A DNA stretch of 64,000 nt from an uncultured Pseudohongiella sp. (lineage in GTDB: Bacteria; Pseudomonadota; Gammaproteobacteria; Pseudomonadales; Pseudohongiellaceae), in assembly GCA_902537815.1 (NCBI GenBank), contig CACBCS010000001.1, positions 145,213-209,212 of the forward strand, given 5' to 3'. A program made the translations under genes and the position numbers. Numbering within the stretch: the first letter of the stretch is position 1; every line of letters begins with the position of its first letter. The notes under the pieces were generated by a model, which saw nothing but the letters and a program-made list of their open reading frames with translations, was not told the DNA's origin and ran no database searches. Shown one piece after another: positions 19,056-28,701 of this stretch.

Positions 19056-19067
19056 ATACTTAAGTAT
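19056..19067. repeat. 12-bp palindrome upstream of petA
   Basis: The perfect palindrome ATACTTAAGTAT lies in an AT-rich stretch between the rpsI terminator and the petA promoter, about 20 bp before the proposed -35. It may be a regulator site; such AT-rich palindromes also arise by chance. Confidence 0.35.
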
Positions 19068-19087
19068 TATTCTGAATTGCGGCTTGC

Positions 19088-19116
19088 TTGATAAAAAAGT
19101 CGAAATTGACTAATAT
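19088..19116 (+). promoter_or_regulatory. Predicted sigma-70 promoter of petABC
   Basis: TTGATA (19088-19093) and TAATAT (19111-19116) are separated by 17 bp, the optimal spacing. The -35 matches five of six consensus bases and the -10 four of six. Transcription would begin near 19123, leaving a leader of about 115 nt before the GTG of petA. Confidence 0.6.
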
Positions 19117-19237
19117 CTCCCGAGAATTTCCGGAACCCACAGTATCCACTGATAAGCGACCCCGCCGCGGGAAACATTTGACTGGGGTGACCGGATCGTT
19201 CACTTGCATTTAGTAGGATCTCAAGGAGTAAATTGAA

Positions 19238-19840
19238 GTGACTGACGACAGTACTAATGCTGGCCGCAGACGTTTTCTAGCAGGCTCGACTGCAGCTGTG
19301 GGCGCTGCTGGCGTGGTTGGGGCGGCAGCGCCTTTCATCGGATCTTGGAATCCGAGCGCCAAAGCCCGTGCCGCCGGGGCACCAGTGCGAATCGATATCA
19401 GCCGACTTTCTGAAGGAGAGATGCTTGGCCCCATACCCGCTTGGAGAGGGCGTCCGATTTTTGTGGTGAAGCGAGGCGAGCAAGCGCTGTCAGCGTTGAA
19501 CGAAGATCCTGCAAGATTAGCCGATCCTGAATCACTTGATCCTGAGCAGCCGGGATACGCGCAGAATGAATATCGATCGCGCACTCCGGAGGTGCTGGTG
19601 CTGGTTGGACTCTGTCCTCACCTTTTCTGTTCACCGACACCTCACGTCGAGCTAAGGCCACAGCCCTTCGATACCGACTGGCGCGGTGGTTTTTTCTGTC
19701 CATGTCATGGCTCACGCTTTGATCTGGCAGGGCGTGTCTACAGCGGATCTCCTGCGTCCAGAAACATGCAGGTGCCACCTTATTCGTTCGAATCAGAAAA
19801 TATATTGGTAGTCGGTGTTGACGAGGAGACATCAGCATGA
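19238..19840 (+). CDS. petA: Ubiquinol-cytochrome c reductase Rieske iron-sulfur subunit
   Basis: This 200-residue [2Fe-2S] subunit of the bc1 complex moves electrons from quinol at the Qo site to cytochrome c1. It starts at a GTG with an AAGGAG site 9 bp upstream. The N-terminus carries a twin-arginine signal-anchor (GRRRFLAG, then a hydrophobic helix to about residue 34). Cluster box II is the normal CPCHGS (Cys154, Cys156, His157). Box I reads CPHLFC (Cys126, His128, Cys131). The ligand and disulfide residues are kept, but the usual CTHLGC has Thr replaced by Pro and Gly by Phe. The stop overlaps the petBC start by 4 bp. Confidence 0.96.
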   Translation: MTDDSTNAGRRRFLAGSTAAVGAAGVVGAAAPFIGSWNPSAKARAAGAPVRIDISRLSEGEMLGPIPAWRGRPIFVVKRGEQALSALNEDPARLADPESLDPEQPGYAQNEYRSRTPEVLVLVGLCPHLFCSPTPHVELRPQPFDTDWRGGFFCPCHGSRFDLAGRVYSGSPASRNMQVPPYSFESENILVVGVDEETSA

Positions 19841-21894
19841 GCGATATGACTGGAACTGAAAGCCCCAGCGAGACTGGCCAAAGACCCGGTTGGCTGGTTG
19901 GGGTGCGAGACTGGGTTGACGCTCGCCTTCCCATCATGGATGCGTGGAAGAAGCATCTTTCCGAGTATTACGCGCCCAAGAACTTTAATTTCTGGTACTA
20001 CTTTGGGGTACTTTCGATGCTGGTTCTGGTGATGCAGTTGCTCACTGGGATCTGGCTGACGATGAATTACACGCCTTCGGCGGAAGCGGCGTTCGCGTCA
20101 GTTGAATACATCATGCGGGACGTGGATTTTGGCTGGCTGCTGCGCTATCTGCATTCAACGGGCGCCTCAGCATTCTTTTTCGTGGTGTATCTGCACATGT
20201 TCCGAGGGCTCATGTACGGCTCGTATAAGAAACCTCGGGAATTGATCTGGGTGCTGGGAATGGCGATCTATCTGGTGCTGATGGCCGAGGGATTCATGGG
20301 CTATGTACTGCCCTGGGGTCAGATGTCCTATTGGGGGGCGAACGTGATCGTTTCCCTGTTCGGCTCGATACCTGTCATCGGCGAAGACCTGCTAGTGTGG
20401 ATTCGAGGCGACTACTTGATTTCGGGGGCGACACTTAATCGCTTCTTCGCACTGCATGTGGTTGCCCTGCCTATCGTGCTGCTTGCACTGGTGGTGCTGC
20501 ATATCCTTGCGCTGCATGAAGTGGGTTCGAATAACCCTGACGGCATCAACATCAAGGATAAGAAAGGCACTGACGGGGTTCCCGTGGATGGCGTACCGTT
20601 CCACCCGTATTACACGCTCTATCACGACCTCCCTGGTGTGATTCTGTTTTTGTTCGTGTTCTGTGCAATTGTGTTCTTCGCTCCGGAAATGGGCGGGTAT
20701 TTCCTGGAAATTGCGAACTTTCAGGAAGCGGATTCATTGAAGACGCCTGAACACGTGCCGCCAGTTTGGTATTACACGCCGTTCTATTCGATGCTGCGCG
20801 CAGTTACCGTTCCGCTGTTCGGTATCGATTCCAAATTCTGGGGCATGCTTGTCATGTTCGGTGCGATTGCGATTCTGTTTGTCCTGCCCTGGCTAGATAA
20901 AAGCCCCGTTCGCTCAATGCGTTACAAAGGCTGGTATAGCCGAATCGCTCTCCTGTCTTTTGTTGTAGCATTTCTGATTCTCGGCGTGCTTGGTACGCAG
21001 GCAGTAAGCCCCGCTAAGACAGCGCTAGCCCAATTGATGACGGTGGTTTACTTCGCCTATTTTCTGGCGATGCCGTGGTACACGAGAAAGGAGCAAACCA
21101 CCAAGCCGCCGGAGCGCGTGACGGGCCGCTTTATTTCTGTACCTCAGCTGGTCGGGTCTATCGTCCTGTTGGCGCTGTTGGTCGGCTTGCCCCTGATGTT
21201 GGTATCAGGTAGTGCAGAAGCGGCGTCAGCCGGGAACCTGGATCTCGAGCATGTTGAAACAGACTTTGATGACAAGGAGTCACTACAGCGTGGTTTTCGA
21301 ACGTACATGAATTACTGCGCGAGCTGCCATGAGTTGGGTTACGCACGCTATGAGCGAACAGCCGACGATCTCGGGATTCCGCACGATCTGGTCCTTGCGA
21401 ACCTGGTATTCGATGACTCGCTTATTGGCGATCTCATTGAGAATGCCATGTCTGAAGACGATGCAAAATCTTGGTTCGGCGCCGCTCCGCCAGACCTGAC
21501 TCTGGCCGGAAGAGTCCACAGTCCAGATTGGCTGTATACTTACCTTAAATCTTTTTACAACGACCCAAGCCGGCCGCTGGGTGCCAACAACAAGATCTAC
21601 GCCAATGTCGGTATGCCAAATGTGCTGCATGAGCTGCAGGGTGATGTTGAATGCGATGATCACGGAAGCGGGAATCCGCTTGATTGTGAACTGCATCGCG
21701 TTGAAGGCACGGGCTCTCTGAGCGAGCAGGAATTCGATAATCTTATCGCTGATCTTGTAAATTTTATGTATTACGTGGGCGAACCCGGTCGTGAAAATCG
21801 GCAGGCGATCGGTATCTGGGTTTTAGCGTTTCTCGGATTGCTTTACATCCTGGCAGCGATGATGGGACGGGAATTTTCCAAGGACTATCACTAA
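19837..21894 (+). CDS. petBC: Cytochrome b - cytochrome c1 fusion of the bc1 complex
   Basis: One uninterrupted 685-residue frame encodes both redox proteins of the bc1 complex. Residues 1 to about 425 are cytochrome b: heme ligands His106/His120 and His207/His222, the Qo motif as PVWY at 309-312, and eight hydrophobic helices. Residues 435-465 form a hydrophobic signal-like helix ending SAEAASA, followed by cytochrome c1: heme site CASCH at 494-498, Met593 in NVGMPN as probable sixth ligand, and a C-terminal anchor helix at about 655-677. The genes are usually separate. A similar fusion (fbcH) is known in Bradyrhizobium, where the product is cleaved after export. No internal start with a ribosome-binding site is evident at the junction. 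Confidence 0.93.
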   Translation: MSDMTGTESPSETGQRPGWLVGVRDWVDARLPIMDAWKKHLSEYYAPKNFNFWYYFGVLSMLVLVMQLLTGIWLTMNYTPSAEAAFASVEYIMRDVDFGWLLRYLHSTGASAFFFVVYLHMFRGLMYGSYKKPRELIWVLGMAIYLVLMAEGFMGYVLPWGQMSYWGANVIVSLFGSIPVIGEDLLVWIRGDYLISGATLNRFFALHVVALPIVLLALVVLHILALHEVGSNNPDGINIKDKKGTDGVPVDGVPFHPYYTLYHDLPGVILFLFVFCAIVFFAPEMGGYFLEIANFQEADSLKTPEHVPPVWYYTPFYSMLRAVTVPLFGIDSKFWGMLVMFGAIAILFVLPWLDKSPVRSMRYKGWYSRIALLSFVVAFLILGVLGTQAVSPAKTALAQLMTVVYFAYFLAMPWYTRKEQTTKPPERVTGRFISVPQLVGSIVLLALLVGLPLMLVSGSAEAASAGNLDLEHVETDFDDKESLQRGFRTYMNYCASCHELGYARYERTADDLGIPHDLVLANLVFDDSLIGDLIENAMSEDDAKSWFGAAPPDLTLAGRVHSPDWLYTYLKSFYNDPSRPLGANNKIYANVGMPNVLHELQGDVECDDHGSGNPLDCELHRVEGTGSLSEQEFDNLIADLVNFMYYVGEPGRENRQAIGIWVLAFLGLLYILAAMMGREFSKDYH

Positions 21895-21951
21895 CACGCT
21901 GCTGTTCCGCAGGCAGAACAAAATAATATTGACCGAATTAGGGGACAAGAC

Positions 21952-22584
21952 ATGGGTGTAGTCGCGAAGCGATCGTCAATGACTTTCTATTCTGATGGAA
22001 CAAGTCACTACAGTCACAGAGTGCGTATCGTGCTCGCTGAAAAAGGGGTCACGGTAGAAACCATCGATGTTGATACAGACAATAAGCCTGAAGATCTTGC
22101 ATCACTGAACCCATATAACAATCTTCCGACGCTGGTTGATAGAGATCTTGTGTTATACGAGGCCGACATCATGATGGAGTATCTCGATGAACGGTTTCCT
22201 CATCCCCCTCTGTTTCCGGTTTATCCAGTCGCAAGGGCTCAGAGCCGACTTTGGATCTACCGGATCAGGCAGGACTGGTGTGAGCTTGTCGACAGCCTTA
22301 TGGCCGGGGACGGTACGCCTTCGCAACTCGAGAAAAAGCGGAAAGAATTACGTGAAAGTCTGATTTCCATTGCGCCGATTTTTGGCGAAAAACCCTATTT
22401 TATGAGCGATGAATTTACCATCGTGGATTGTGTGGTCACGCCAATTCTGTGGCGCCTGCCTGCGATGGGCATCGAGTTGCCAAAAAATAAAACAACCAAG
22501 CCGCTACTGGCGTATCGAGATCGTCTGTTCGAGCGCGAGTCGGTTGTGGGCAGCATGTCTGAACAAGAAAGAGAAATGGTTTAA
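21952..22584 (+). CDS. sspA: Stringent starvation protein A
   Basis: This 210-residue glutathione-S-transferase-fold protein binds RNA polymerase and acts as a transcription co-regulator in starvation and acid stress. The thioredoxin-like part (MTFYSDGTSHYSHRVRIVLAEKG, then LPTLVDRDLVLYEADIMMEYLDERFP) and the helical C-terminal domain are typical. It lies 57 bp after petBC and 39 bp before sspB, the order found in Pseudomonas. Confidence 0.96.
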   Translation: MGVVAKRSSMTFYSDGTSHYSHRVRIVLAEKGVTVETIDVDTDNKPEDLASLNPYNNLPTLVDRDLVLYEADIMMEYLDERFPHPPLFPVYPVARAQSRLWIYRIRQDWCELVDSLMAGDGTPSQLEKKRKELRESLISIAPIFGEKPYFMSDEFTIVDCVVTPILWRLPAMGIELPKNKTTKPLLAYRDRLFERESVVGSMSEQEREMV

Positions 22585-22623
22585 TTCTGAGATCATTCTT
22601 TGGATTAGCAAGGGCGATCTTCC

Positions 22624-23043
22624 ATGGCAATGACATCAAGCCGTCCCTATGTGGTGAGAGCCCTGTACGAGTGGATAGTAGAGAACAACTGCACGCCTTA
22701 CATTTTGGTCAATGCCTTCGGGGAGGGAGTGGAGGTGCCGCAGGAGCACGTGCGAGATGGCCAGATTGTCCTAAATATTTCTCCGATCGCGGTGAGCGAC
22801 CTGCATCTTGGCAATGAAAGCCTGAATTTTGAAGGCCGATTTGGAGGCATTCCCAAAATTGTCAGTGTGCCAATGAACGCGGTGTGTGGGATTTACGCCA
22901 AAGAAAACGGTCAGGGTATGATTTTTGACCCGGAGTTGGCTCCGCCCGAACCGCCAGAGCCTACTACCCCCGAGGAGACAAGCACTGTCGGTCCTTCAGA
23001 GAAAAAGGGAAGTCCAAAACCCGCTCTGCGTATCGTTAAGTAA
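22624..23043 (+). CDS. sspB: ClpXP protease specificity-enhancing factor SspB
   Basis: This 139-residue adaptor delivers ssrA-tagged proteins and other substrates to ClpXP. The folded domain covers residues 1-105 (RPYVVRALYEWIVEN, GEGVEVPQEHV, NFEGRFGGIPKIVSVPMNAVCGIYAKENGQGMIF in pieces). It is followed by a proline/glutamate-rich linker and the ClpX-docking tail PALRIVK at the extreme C-terminus, the defining feature of SspB. An AAGGGCG sequence precedes the ATG. Confidence 0.96.
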   Translation: MAMTSSRPYVVRALYEWIVENNCTPYILVNAFGEGVEVPQEHVRDGQIVLNISPIAVSDLHLGNESLNFEGRFGGIPKIVSVPMNAVCGIYAKENGQGMIFDPELAPPEPPEPTTPEETSTVGPSEKKGSPKPALRIVK

Positions 23044-23051
23044 GTATTGCG

Positions 23052-24244
<1,193 letters not shown>

Positions 24245-24347
24245 TCAAAAACGGATATCTGGCGGTGTTCTCACCCGGGTTATCGGCCACAATTGGTGGT
24301 CTGTTATAGAAAATGCTCGACAAAATGTGCGCCATGCTGTGTGGGCG

Positions 24348-24707
24348 CTAATAAAAAGCAGCTTGAATCCACTGAAACCGATGTCCTTGCGGACTTTCAA
24401 TCAGCCCGATGACGTCAAAACGACAGGCAAAAGTCTGAAACTCACTGTGAGAAAGCAAAAAATGCGCAGCGGTGCGACGTATCCTTGCCTGCTTCAGTTG
24501 GGTAATGGTCTCAACAGGTGAGCCGTAATTGTCCTTGCTCCGATGTCTGACCTCAATGAAGATCAGTTGTGAGGCGCCTTCCTCCATGATGCGATCAATC
24601 TCGCCGAATTTGCTGGAATAATTCTCAGCGGTGAGTTTTAGACCCCGGCTCAGAAGATGCTTGGCGGCTAGGCGTTCCGCTCTGCGTCCAATCAGTGTCG
24701 TTCGCAC
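24348..24707 (-). CDS. yraN: YraN family (UPF0102) endonuclease-like protein
   Basis: This protein of about 119 residues starts from a GTG at 24707, just after the lpoA stop (24718). It begins VRTTLIGRRAERLAAKHLLSRG and contains the restriction-endonuclease-like core FGEIDRIMEE...LIFIEVRHR, with the E-I-D and E-V-(R/K) pattern of the family. Its molecular function is not established. The frame is open upstream inside lpoA to 24854 but that part is only lpoA read in another frame. It lies between lpoA and diaA, as in E. coli. Confidence 0.92.
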   Translation of the reverse strand: MRTTLIGRRAERLAAKHLLSRGLKLTAENYSSKFGEIDRIMEEGASQLIFIEVRHRSKDNYGSPVETITQLKQARIRRTAAHFLLSHSEFQTFACRFDVIGLIESPQGHRFQWIQAAFY

Positions 24708-24717
24708 TGTCAGCAGG

Positions 24718-26562
24718 TCAATCTGAAACAGAAGCAGGGAGCTGGGCTTCGGAACGCGTTGCGGTGCCGTCTCGGAACTGAGCGAACTGCAGGCTACGAT
24801 AAATCCTTCCGCTCTCTGAGAGTGTGAGTGACCCGGTCGCGCCAGCGATCGCAATATCCGGTCTGCGGGTCATCTGGTTAAGGCGGGGGTACAGCCTGAA
24901 ACTGTCGACACCGAGTGCCCGTAGTCGTTGAGAGGAGCCTTGTGCGGCTCTCAGCTGGCCGTCGATCTGCTGTTTTAGGCTGCCATTTTCGAGTAGCCAG
25001 GGTGCGTCAGCGAACCAGATGCCTTCCAGATCCCGATTGTCGGTCGACCCATTCAGACCATCAAACACAGACGGTAGGGCGAATACAGGCACATCGGCTG
25101 CGAAATAAAAAGCCAGTGTCGGTTTTATCAAGCGGGCTTGACGGGGATTGGCGATGAGAAAAATGAAGTCGATGTCCTGCCGGCGCCTCGGTATGAATTC
25201 GATGTTATTCCGCGGCAGGAGGCTCCGAAGATCTTCCAGGCGCTCTTCGCTCGCATCGATGGCCATGAGATTTTTAATCACGGTACTGTAATCATTGGTC
25301 TCGCCATACGTGGCGAGCGAAACAATCTTCCCGCCCCGATCCTGCCAATTTGCTGCGAAAGTCGACCGCAAACGATCATAATCAGCCGTTTCTGGTGCGA
25401 TTAGAGCCGCACGGCGATAATTACGTGCCCACGCCAGGCTAAGGATTTGAGAAATTTCGTCAGTGGGTGCCAGTCCGAACTGATACAGATTTCGGGGTGA
25501 TTCTTCGACCGAGTCTGCATAATTCAGAGCCAGTGTTGGAACAGGTAAATCTTCCTTTTCTGCCAGTTGATTTACCAGTGATTTCGTTAGAGGGCCTATG
25601 ATCAGATCAGCGCCTGATTCTACTGCTTGCTGATAAACAGCCTCCAGATTTACCACCGAGCTGGTGTTGTAAGTAGAGACAGTAGGGACGTCCCTGCTGA
25701 TTTGCAGTGACTCGTAATAGGCACTGAAAAACCCTTCCTGAATAGCGATGCCGGCGGGTTGCTGCAGCGGAAGCAAGAGTGCAATTTTTCGCGGGCGGTC
25801 GTCCCACAGAGACTGCAGGGCTGCGAGATCTGACGGCAGGGTCTGTGAGGCAGTATGACTGGTCCATACTGAGCGCCAGCGTTCAATGGCGTTGAGTTGG
25901 CTGCGGATGTTCCTTTCCCCCGCCAGAAAAACGCGCGCAAGCTCTATCCATCCTCGCAACTCATAGCTGTTGGCGTCTTCAGCGAGTTGCTCCAGTTCGG
26001 TCTTTTCCAGAGTAATCAACAAATGCCAGAGTGTTTCGATGTTCTGGATCGATCTGGGGTGATTCAGCGTCCTTGCGGCCAGGGCGTAAGCGGCAGCGGC
26101 TGCTGCTGTGGAGTTGTTTTCAAGATGAAGATCCCCGAGCGTTGAATAAAGTTCTGGTGCCGCTTCGTCATCTGCGTCCAGATCTCTCACTAGATTTCCC
26201 GTTAACCAGCGTAAAGCGGCTGCTCGGTCGTTTTGTGAGATGGCTAAGTCGGCTTGTACTAGCGCATAGGAAATCTTCAATGGCGGTGGCAGAGCGGCCG
26301 GGCGATCAATGTGTTCCATCATCTCGCCCGCGCGTTCAAATTCTGATTCTGCAAGCAACAGTTTTGCGGCTTGGATGAGATAATTGGCCGCTGTGCGTCC
26401 CGTTGTTCCCTCAGCTTCCCTGACAAGGAATGTGGCTTGTCGCAGTACGTCACTGTCTTCGTCAGATGGCTGCGGGCCTAAAATTTCGCTGGTGCTACAC
26501 GAGACCAGCATCGAGAGGCTCAGAATTTTCAATGGAGCTGTGAGGCTTCTGCGCGGTAACAT
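24718..26562 (-). CDS. lpoA: Penicillin-binding protein activator LpoA (LppC family)
   Basis: This 614-residue outer-membrane lipoprotein activates the bifunctional synthase PBP1A from outside. The lipobox LVSC has Cys22. Residues 35-250 form TPR-like helices. Residues about 258-600 are a periplasmic-binding-protein-like domain (KIALLLPLQQPAGIAIQEGFFSAYYES, LIIGPLTKSLVNQLA and ALIAPETADYDRLRSTFAANWQ are readable landmarks). The size and domain order match LpoA. It diverges from rsmI with only 41 bp between starts, so the two promoters must overlap. Confidence 0.94.
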   Translation of the reverse strand: MLPRRSLTAPLKILSLSMLVSCSTSEILGPQPSDEDSDVLRQATFLVREAEGTTGRTAANYLIQAAKLLLAESEFERAGEMMEHIDRPAALPPPLKISYALVQADLAISQNDRAAALRWLTGNLVRDLDADDEAAPELYSTLGDLHLENNSTAAAAAAYALAARTLNHPRSIQNIETLWHLLITLEKTELEQLAEDANSYELRGWIELARVFLAGERNIRSQLNAIERWRSVWTSHTASQTLPSDLAALQSLWDDRPRKIALLLPLQQPAGIAIQEGFFSAYYESLQISRDVPTVSTYNTSSVVNLEAVYQQAVESGADLIIGPLTKSLVNQLAEKEDLPVPTLALNYADSVEESPRNLYQFGLAPTDEISQILSLAWARNYRRAALIAPETADYDRLRSTFAANWQDRGGKIVSLATYGETNDYSTVIKNLMAIDASEERLEDLRSLLPRNNIEFIPRRRQDIDFIFLIANPRQARLIKPTLAFYFAADVPVFALPSVFDGLNGSTDNRDLEGIWFADAPWLLENGSLKQQIDGQLRAAQGSSQRLRALGVDSFRLYPRLNQMTRRPDIAIAGATGSLTLSESGRIYRSLQFAQFRDGTATRSEAQLPASVSD

Positions 26563-26603
26563 GCGGAGCTCTGACGTCAGGGAATAAAAAAAGAGTAATA
26601 CAA

Positions 26604-27482
26604 GTGGGCGAACTGGGCAATTTTCCTCGAAATTCCGTCGCGCCGGGAGGATCGCTCTTTGTGGTAGCGACCCCCATCGGCAACTTAGCGGACATGTCCT
26701 TACGAGCGATTGAAGTGCTCAAACAGGTGGAGTTAATTGCGGCGGAGGATACGAGGCAAACTCAGAAATTGCTCAATCGCTACGGCATAAAAACCCGGCT
26801 AACAGCGTATCATGATTTCTCAGATCAAAGCGCGAGCCAGAGGATACTTCAGAAGTTGAATCAGGGCGAGTCGGTCGCGCTCGTTTCTGACGCCGGTACG
26901 CCGCTTATCTCGGATCCGGGCTATGGGCTCGTCGCGGCGGCAAGGAGTCATGGGATGAACGTGATCCCGATACCCGGACCCAGCGCGCTCATCGCGGCGT
27001 TGAGTGTCGCAGGGCTGCCTACTGACCGCTTCATTTTTGAGGGCTTTCTCCCGGCCAAAGCCGGTGCGCGCGACAAACGCCTGATGGCATTAGCCACTGA
27101 GCAGCGGACGATGATCTTCTACGAGGCGCCTCATCGAATCAATGCCATGCTCGAGTCCTGCGCGTCGAATTTTGAAAGCTCTCGTCAGGTCTTTTTGGGG
27201 AGAGAACTTACTAAGAAATTTGAGCAGCATTTTTGTGGCAAACTGGCAATGGCCCAGGCCTGGTTGACTGAAGATGAGAACCACATGAAAGGCGAGTTTG
27301 TGGTCGTCATTGCCGGCGGAGATGAGGCCGCCTGGAAAGAGGCGAGGCTCGAAAAAGCCGAGGGCCTGGTTGCAGAGCTCCGTAAGGAGATGTCGATGAA
27401 AAAGGCGGTCTTCTTCATCAGTACCTTCCTCGGGCTGTCAAAAAATGAGCTGTATCGACGCGTGCTGGAGCGAGATCAGTAA
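26604..27482 (+). CDS. rsmI: 16S rRNA (cytidine-1402-2'-O)-methyltransferase RsmI
   Basis: This 292-residue tetrapyrrole-methylase-fold enzyme adds the 2'-O methyl group to C1402 in the ribosomal P site. VVATPIGNLADMSLRA opens the domain, EDTRQTQKLL and SDAGTPLISDPGYGLV follow, and PGPSALIAALSVAGLPTDRF is the AdoMet-binding segment. The start is a GTG at 26604 with a weak ribosome-binding site. RsmH, which methylates the N4 position of the same nucleotide, is encoded 1.2 kb downstream. Confidence 0.96.
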   Translation: MGELGNFPRNSVAPGGSLFVVATPIGNLADMSLRAIEVLKQVELIAAEDTRQTQKLLNRYGIKTRLTAYHDFSDQSASQRILQKLNQGESVALVSDAGTPLISDPGYGLVAAARSHGMNVIPIPGPSALIAALSVAGLPTDRFIFEGFLPAKAGARDKRLMALATEQRTMIFYEAPHRINAMLESCASNFESSRQVFLGRELTKKFEQHFCGKLAMAQAWLTEDENHMKGEFVVVIAGGDEAAWKEARLEKAEGLVAELRKEMSMKKAVFFISTFLGLSKNELYRRVLERDQ

Positions 27483-27533
27483 AAGCGGATCGATCTTAAG
27501 GATTGCGCCGCTGCCTGTCAGGCTCTAAGATTG

Positions 27534-27900
27534 GCGCGAGTCAGCTGGGCAATTGCTGCAACCTGCCTCTTCTGAGGCACAACTTGCAGAGGAAAGTCCG
27601 GGCTCCACAGAGCAGGGTGCCAGGTAACACCTGGGGGGCGTGAGCCTACGGCAAGTGCAGCAGAAAATATACCGCCGGATTGCGTTTGTGATTAGGTAAG
27701 GGTGAAATGGTGCGGTAAGAGCGCACCGCGCGACTGGTAACAGTTCGCGGCAAGGTAAACCCCACTCGGAGCAAGGCCAAATAGGAATCCTGAGATGCTG
27801 CTCGCATTGGATTCGGGTAGGCCGCTACAAGTTTGCGGTGACGCAAGCTGCAGATGAATAATTGTCCTCGACAGAACCCGGCTTACAGGCTGACTCGCTT
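27534..27900 (+). ncRNA. rnpB: RNase P catalytic RNA (M1 RNA), type A
   Basis: The ends pair perfectly over 10 bp (GCGAGTCAGC at 27536-27545 with GCTGACTCGC at 27889-27898), forming helix P1. The universally conserved CR-I sequence AGAGGAAAGTCCGGGCTCC begins near 27591, and the closing conserved ACAGAACCCGGCTTAC begins near 27871. About 365 nt is normal for the proteobacterial type A RNA. GGTAAACCCC and the GGTTCAT-like pairing region for the tRNA CCA end are in the expected places. The location between rsmI and mraZ is that of Pseudomonas. A pyrimidine-rich tract follows the 3' end. Confidence 0.97.
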
Positions 27901-28093
27901 TTTCCTTCCCCTTCCCCTTGTGCTTTCTTTGCGACAGCCGGTCAGTGCCGTCAGATGAGAGAATACTTTAATTTCGTTCGCTATTGATCTGTATTTACGC
28001 CAGTTATTAATGTTTTGGAATCGGCGTTTTCTGGGAGTAGCACCCTAGATAGCGGCAGGATCGCGTAATTTCTTGAAAAAAACATAAATTGTC

Positions 28094-28122
28094 TTGCGCA
28101 GCGGCCGATCACTACCTATAGT
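28094..28122 (+). promoter_or_regulatory. Predicted mra promoter of the dcw cluster
   Basis: TTGCGC (28094-28099) and TATAGT (28117-28122) are spaced by exactly 17 bp. The -10 is near consensus and the -35 is weak (three of six), which would suit a regulated promoter. The start point would be near 28129, giving a leader of about 90 nt before mraZ. Confidence 0.5.
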
Positions 28123-28130
28123 GTGATTTA

Positions 28131-28176
28131 GTGGAGAAAAGTGGTAATAACTAGTAAAAGAGTGGGGCATAGTGGC
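28131..28176 (+). promoter_or_regulatory. Probable MraZ operator repeats
   Basis: GTGGA, GTGGT, GTGGG and GTGGC start at 28131, 28141, 28162 and 28172. The first and the last pair are each spaced by 10 bp. MraZ of other bacteria binds direct TGGG-type repeats with one-helical-turn spacing in front of its own gene. These boxes sit at the predicted transcription start, so MraZ probably represses the cluster by this route (inference). Confidence 0.6.
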
Positions 28177-28220
28177 CCACACTATTTACCAATGGCAACA
28201 ATCAGTATCAGGGGCAGGGC

Positions 28221-28676
28221 GTGTTTCGGGGCATCAATACAATCAATCTGGATGCAAAGGGACGGATGGCGATGCCGGCTCGTTATCGTGAGCAGTTGGT
28301 CGCTGCCTGCGCCGGCCGGATGGTTGTGACGATCGATACGAATCACTGTTGCCTGCTGTTGTATCCCTTGCCGGAGTGGGAGCAGATTGAGAGGCAAATT
28401 GAGTCTCTGTCCAGTTTTGACCCGATGTCTCAGCGGGTGAAACATCTGTTGATCGGTCATGCGAACGATCTGGAGCTTGATAACAGTGGGCGCGTTTTAT
28501 TGCCACAAGAGCTCAGGCAGTACGCGGACCTGGAAAAACACGTCTGTCTGATCGGGCAAGGTAAAAAATTGGAAATTTGGGATCAGCAAAGTTGGTCTGA
28601 GCAGCGAGATACCTGGCTTACAGAGAGCGCAATAGAAGGTGAACTCCCGGAAAAGCTGAGAACGCTCGCGCTTTAA
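28221..28676 (+). CDS. mraZ: Transcriptional regulator MraZ
   Basis: This 151-residue regulator has two AbrB/SpoVT-type half domains. The first carries LDAKGRMAMPARYRE (about residues 10-24) and the second LDNSGRVLLPQELRQ (about 87-101). It starts at a GTG preceded by AGGGGCAGG. MraZ forms a ring-shaped oligomer that binds repeats in its own promoter and controls the division and cell-wall cluster. It is the first gene of a run of 16 co-oriented genes ending at lpxC. Confidence 0.97.
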   Translation: MFRGINTINLDAKGRMAMPARYREQLVAACAGRMVVTIDTNHCCLLLYPLPEWEQIERQIESLSSFDPMSQRVKHLLIGHANDLELDNSGRVLLPQELRQYADLEKHVCLIGQGKKLEIWDQQSWSEQRDTWLTESAIEGELPEKLRTLAL

Positions 28677-28701
28677 TCGAAAGCGAAGGCGGTCAGTACT
28701 G

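Noticed and set aside
20455-20502. Heme histidines 207 and 222 spaced by 15 rather than 14 residues
   Set aside because: As far as I recall, Pseudomonas-type cytochrome b has the same spacing; not specific to this sequence.
20761-20772. Qo-site motif PVWY in place of PEWY in cytochrome b
   Set aside because: From memory PVWY is a common variant in beta- and gammaproteobacterial cytochrome b, so I treat it as a lineage trait.
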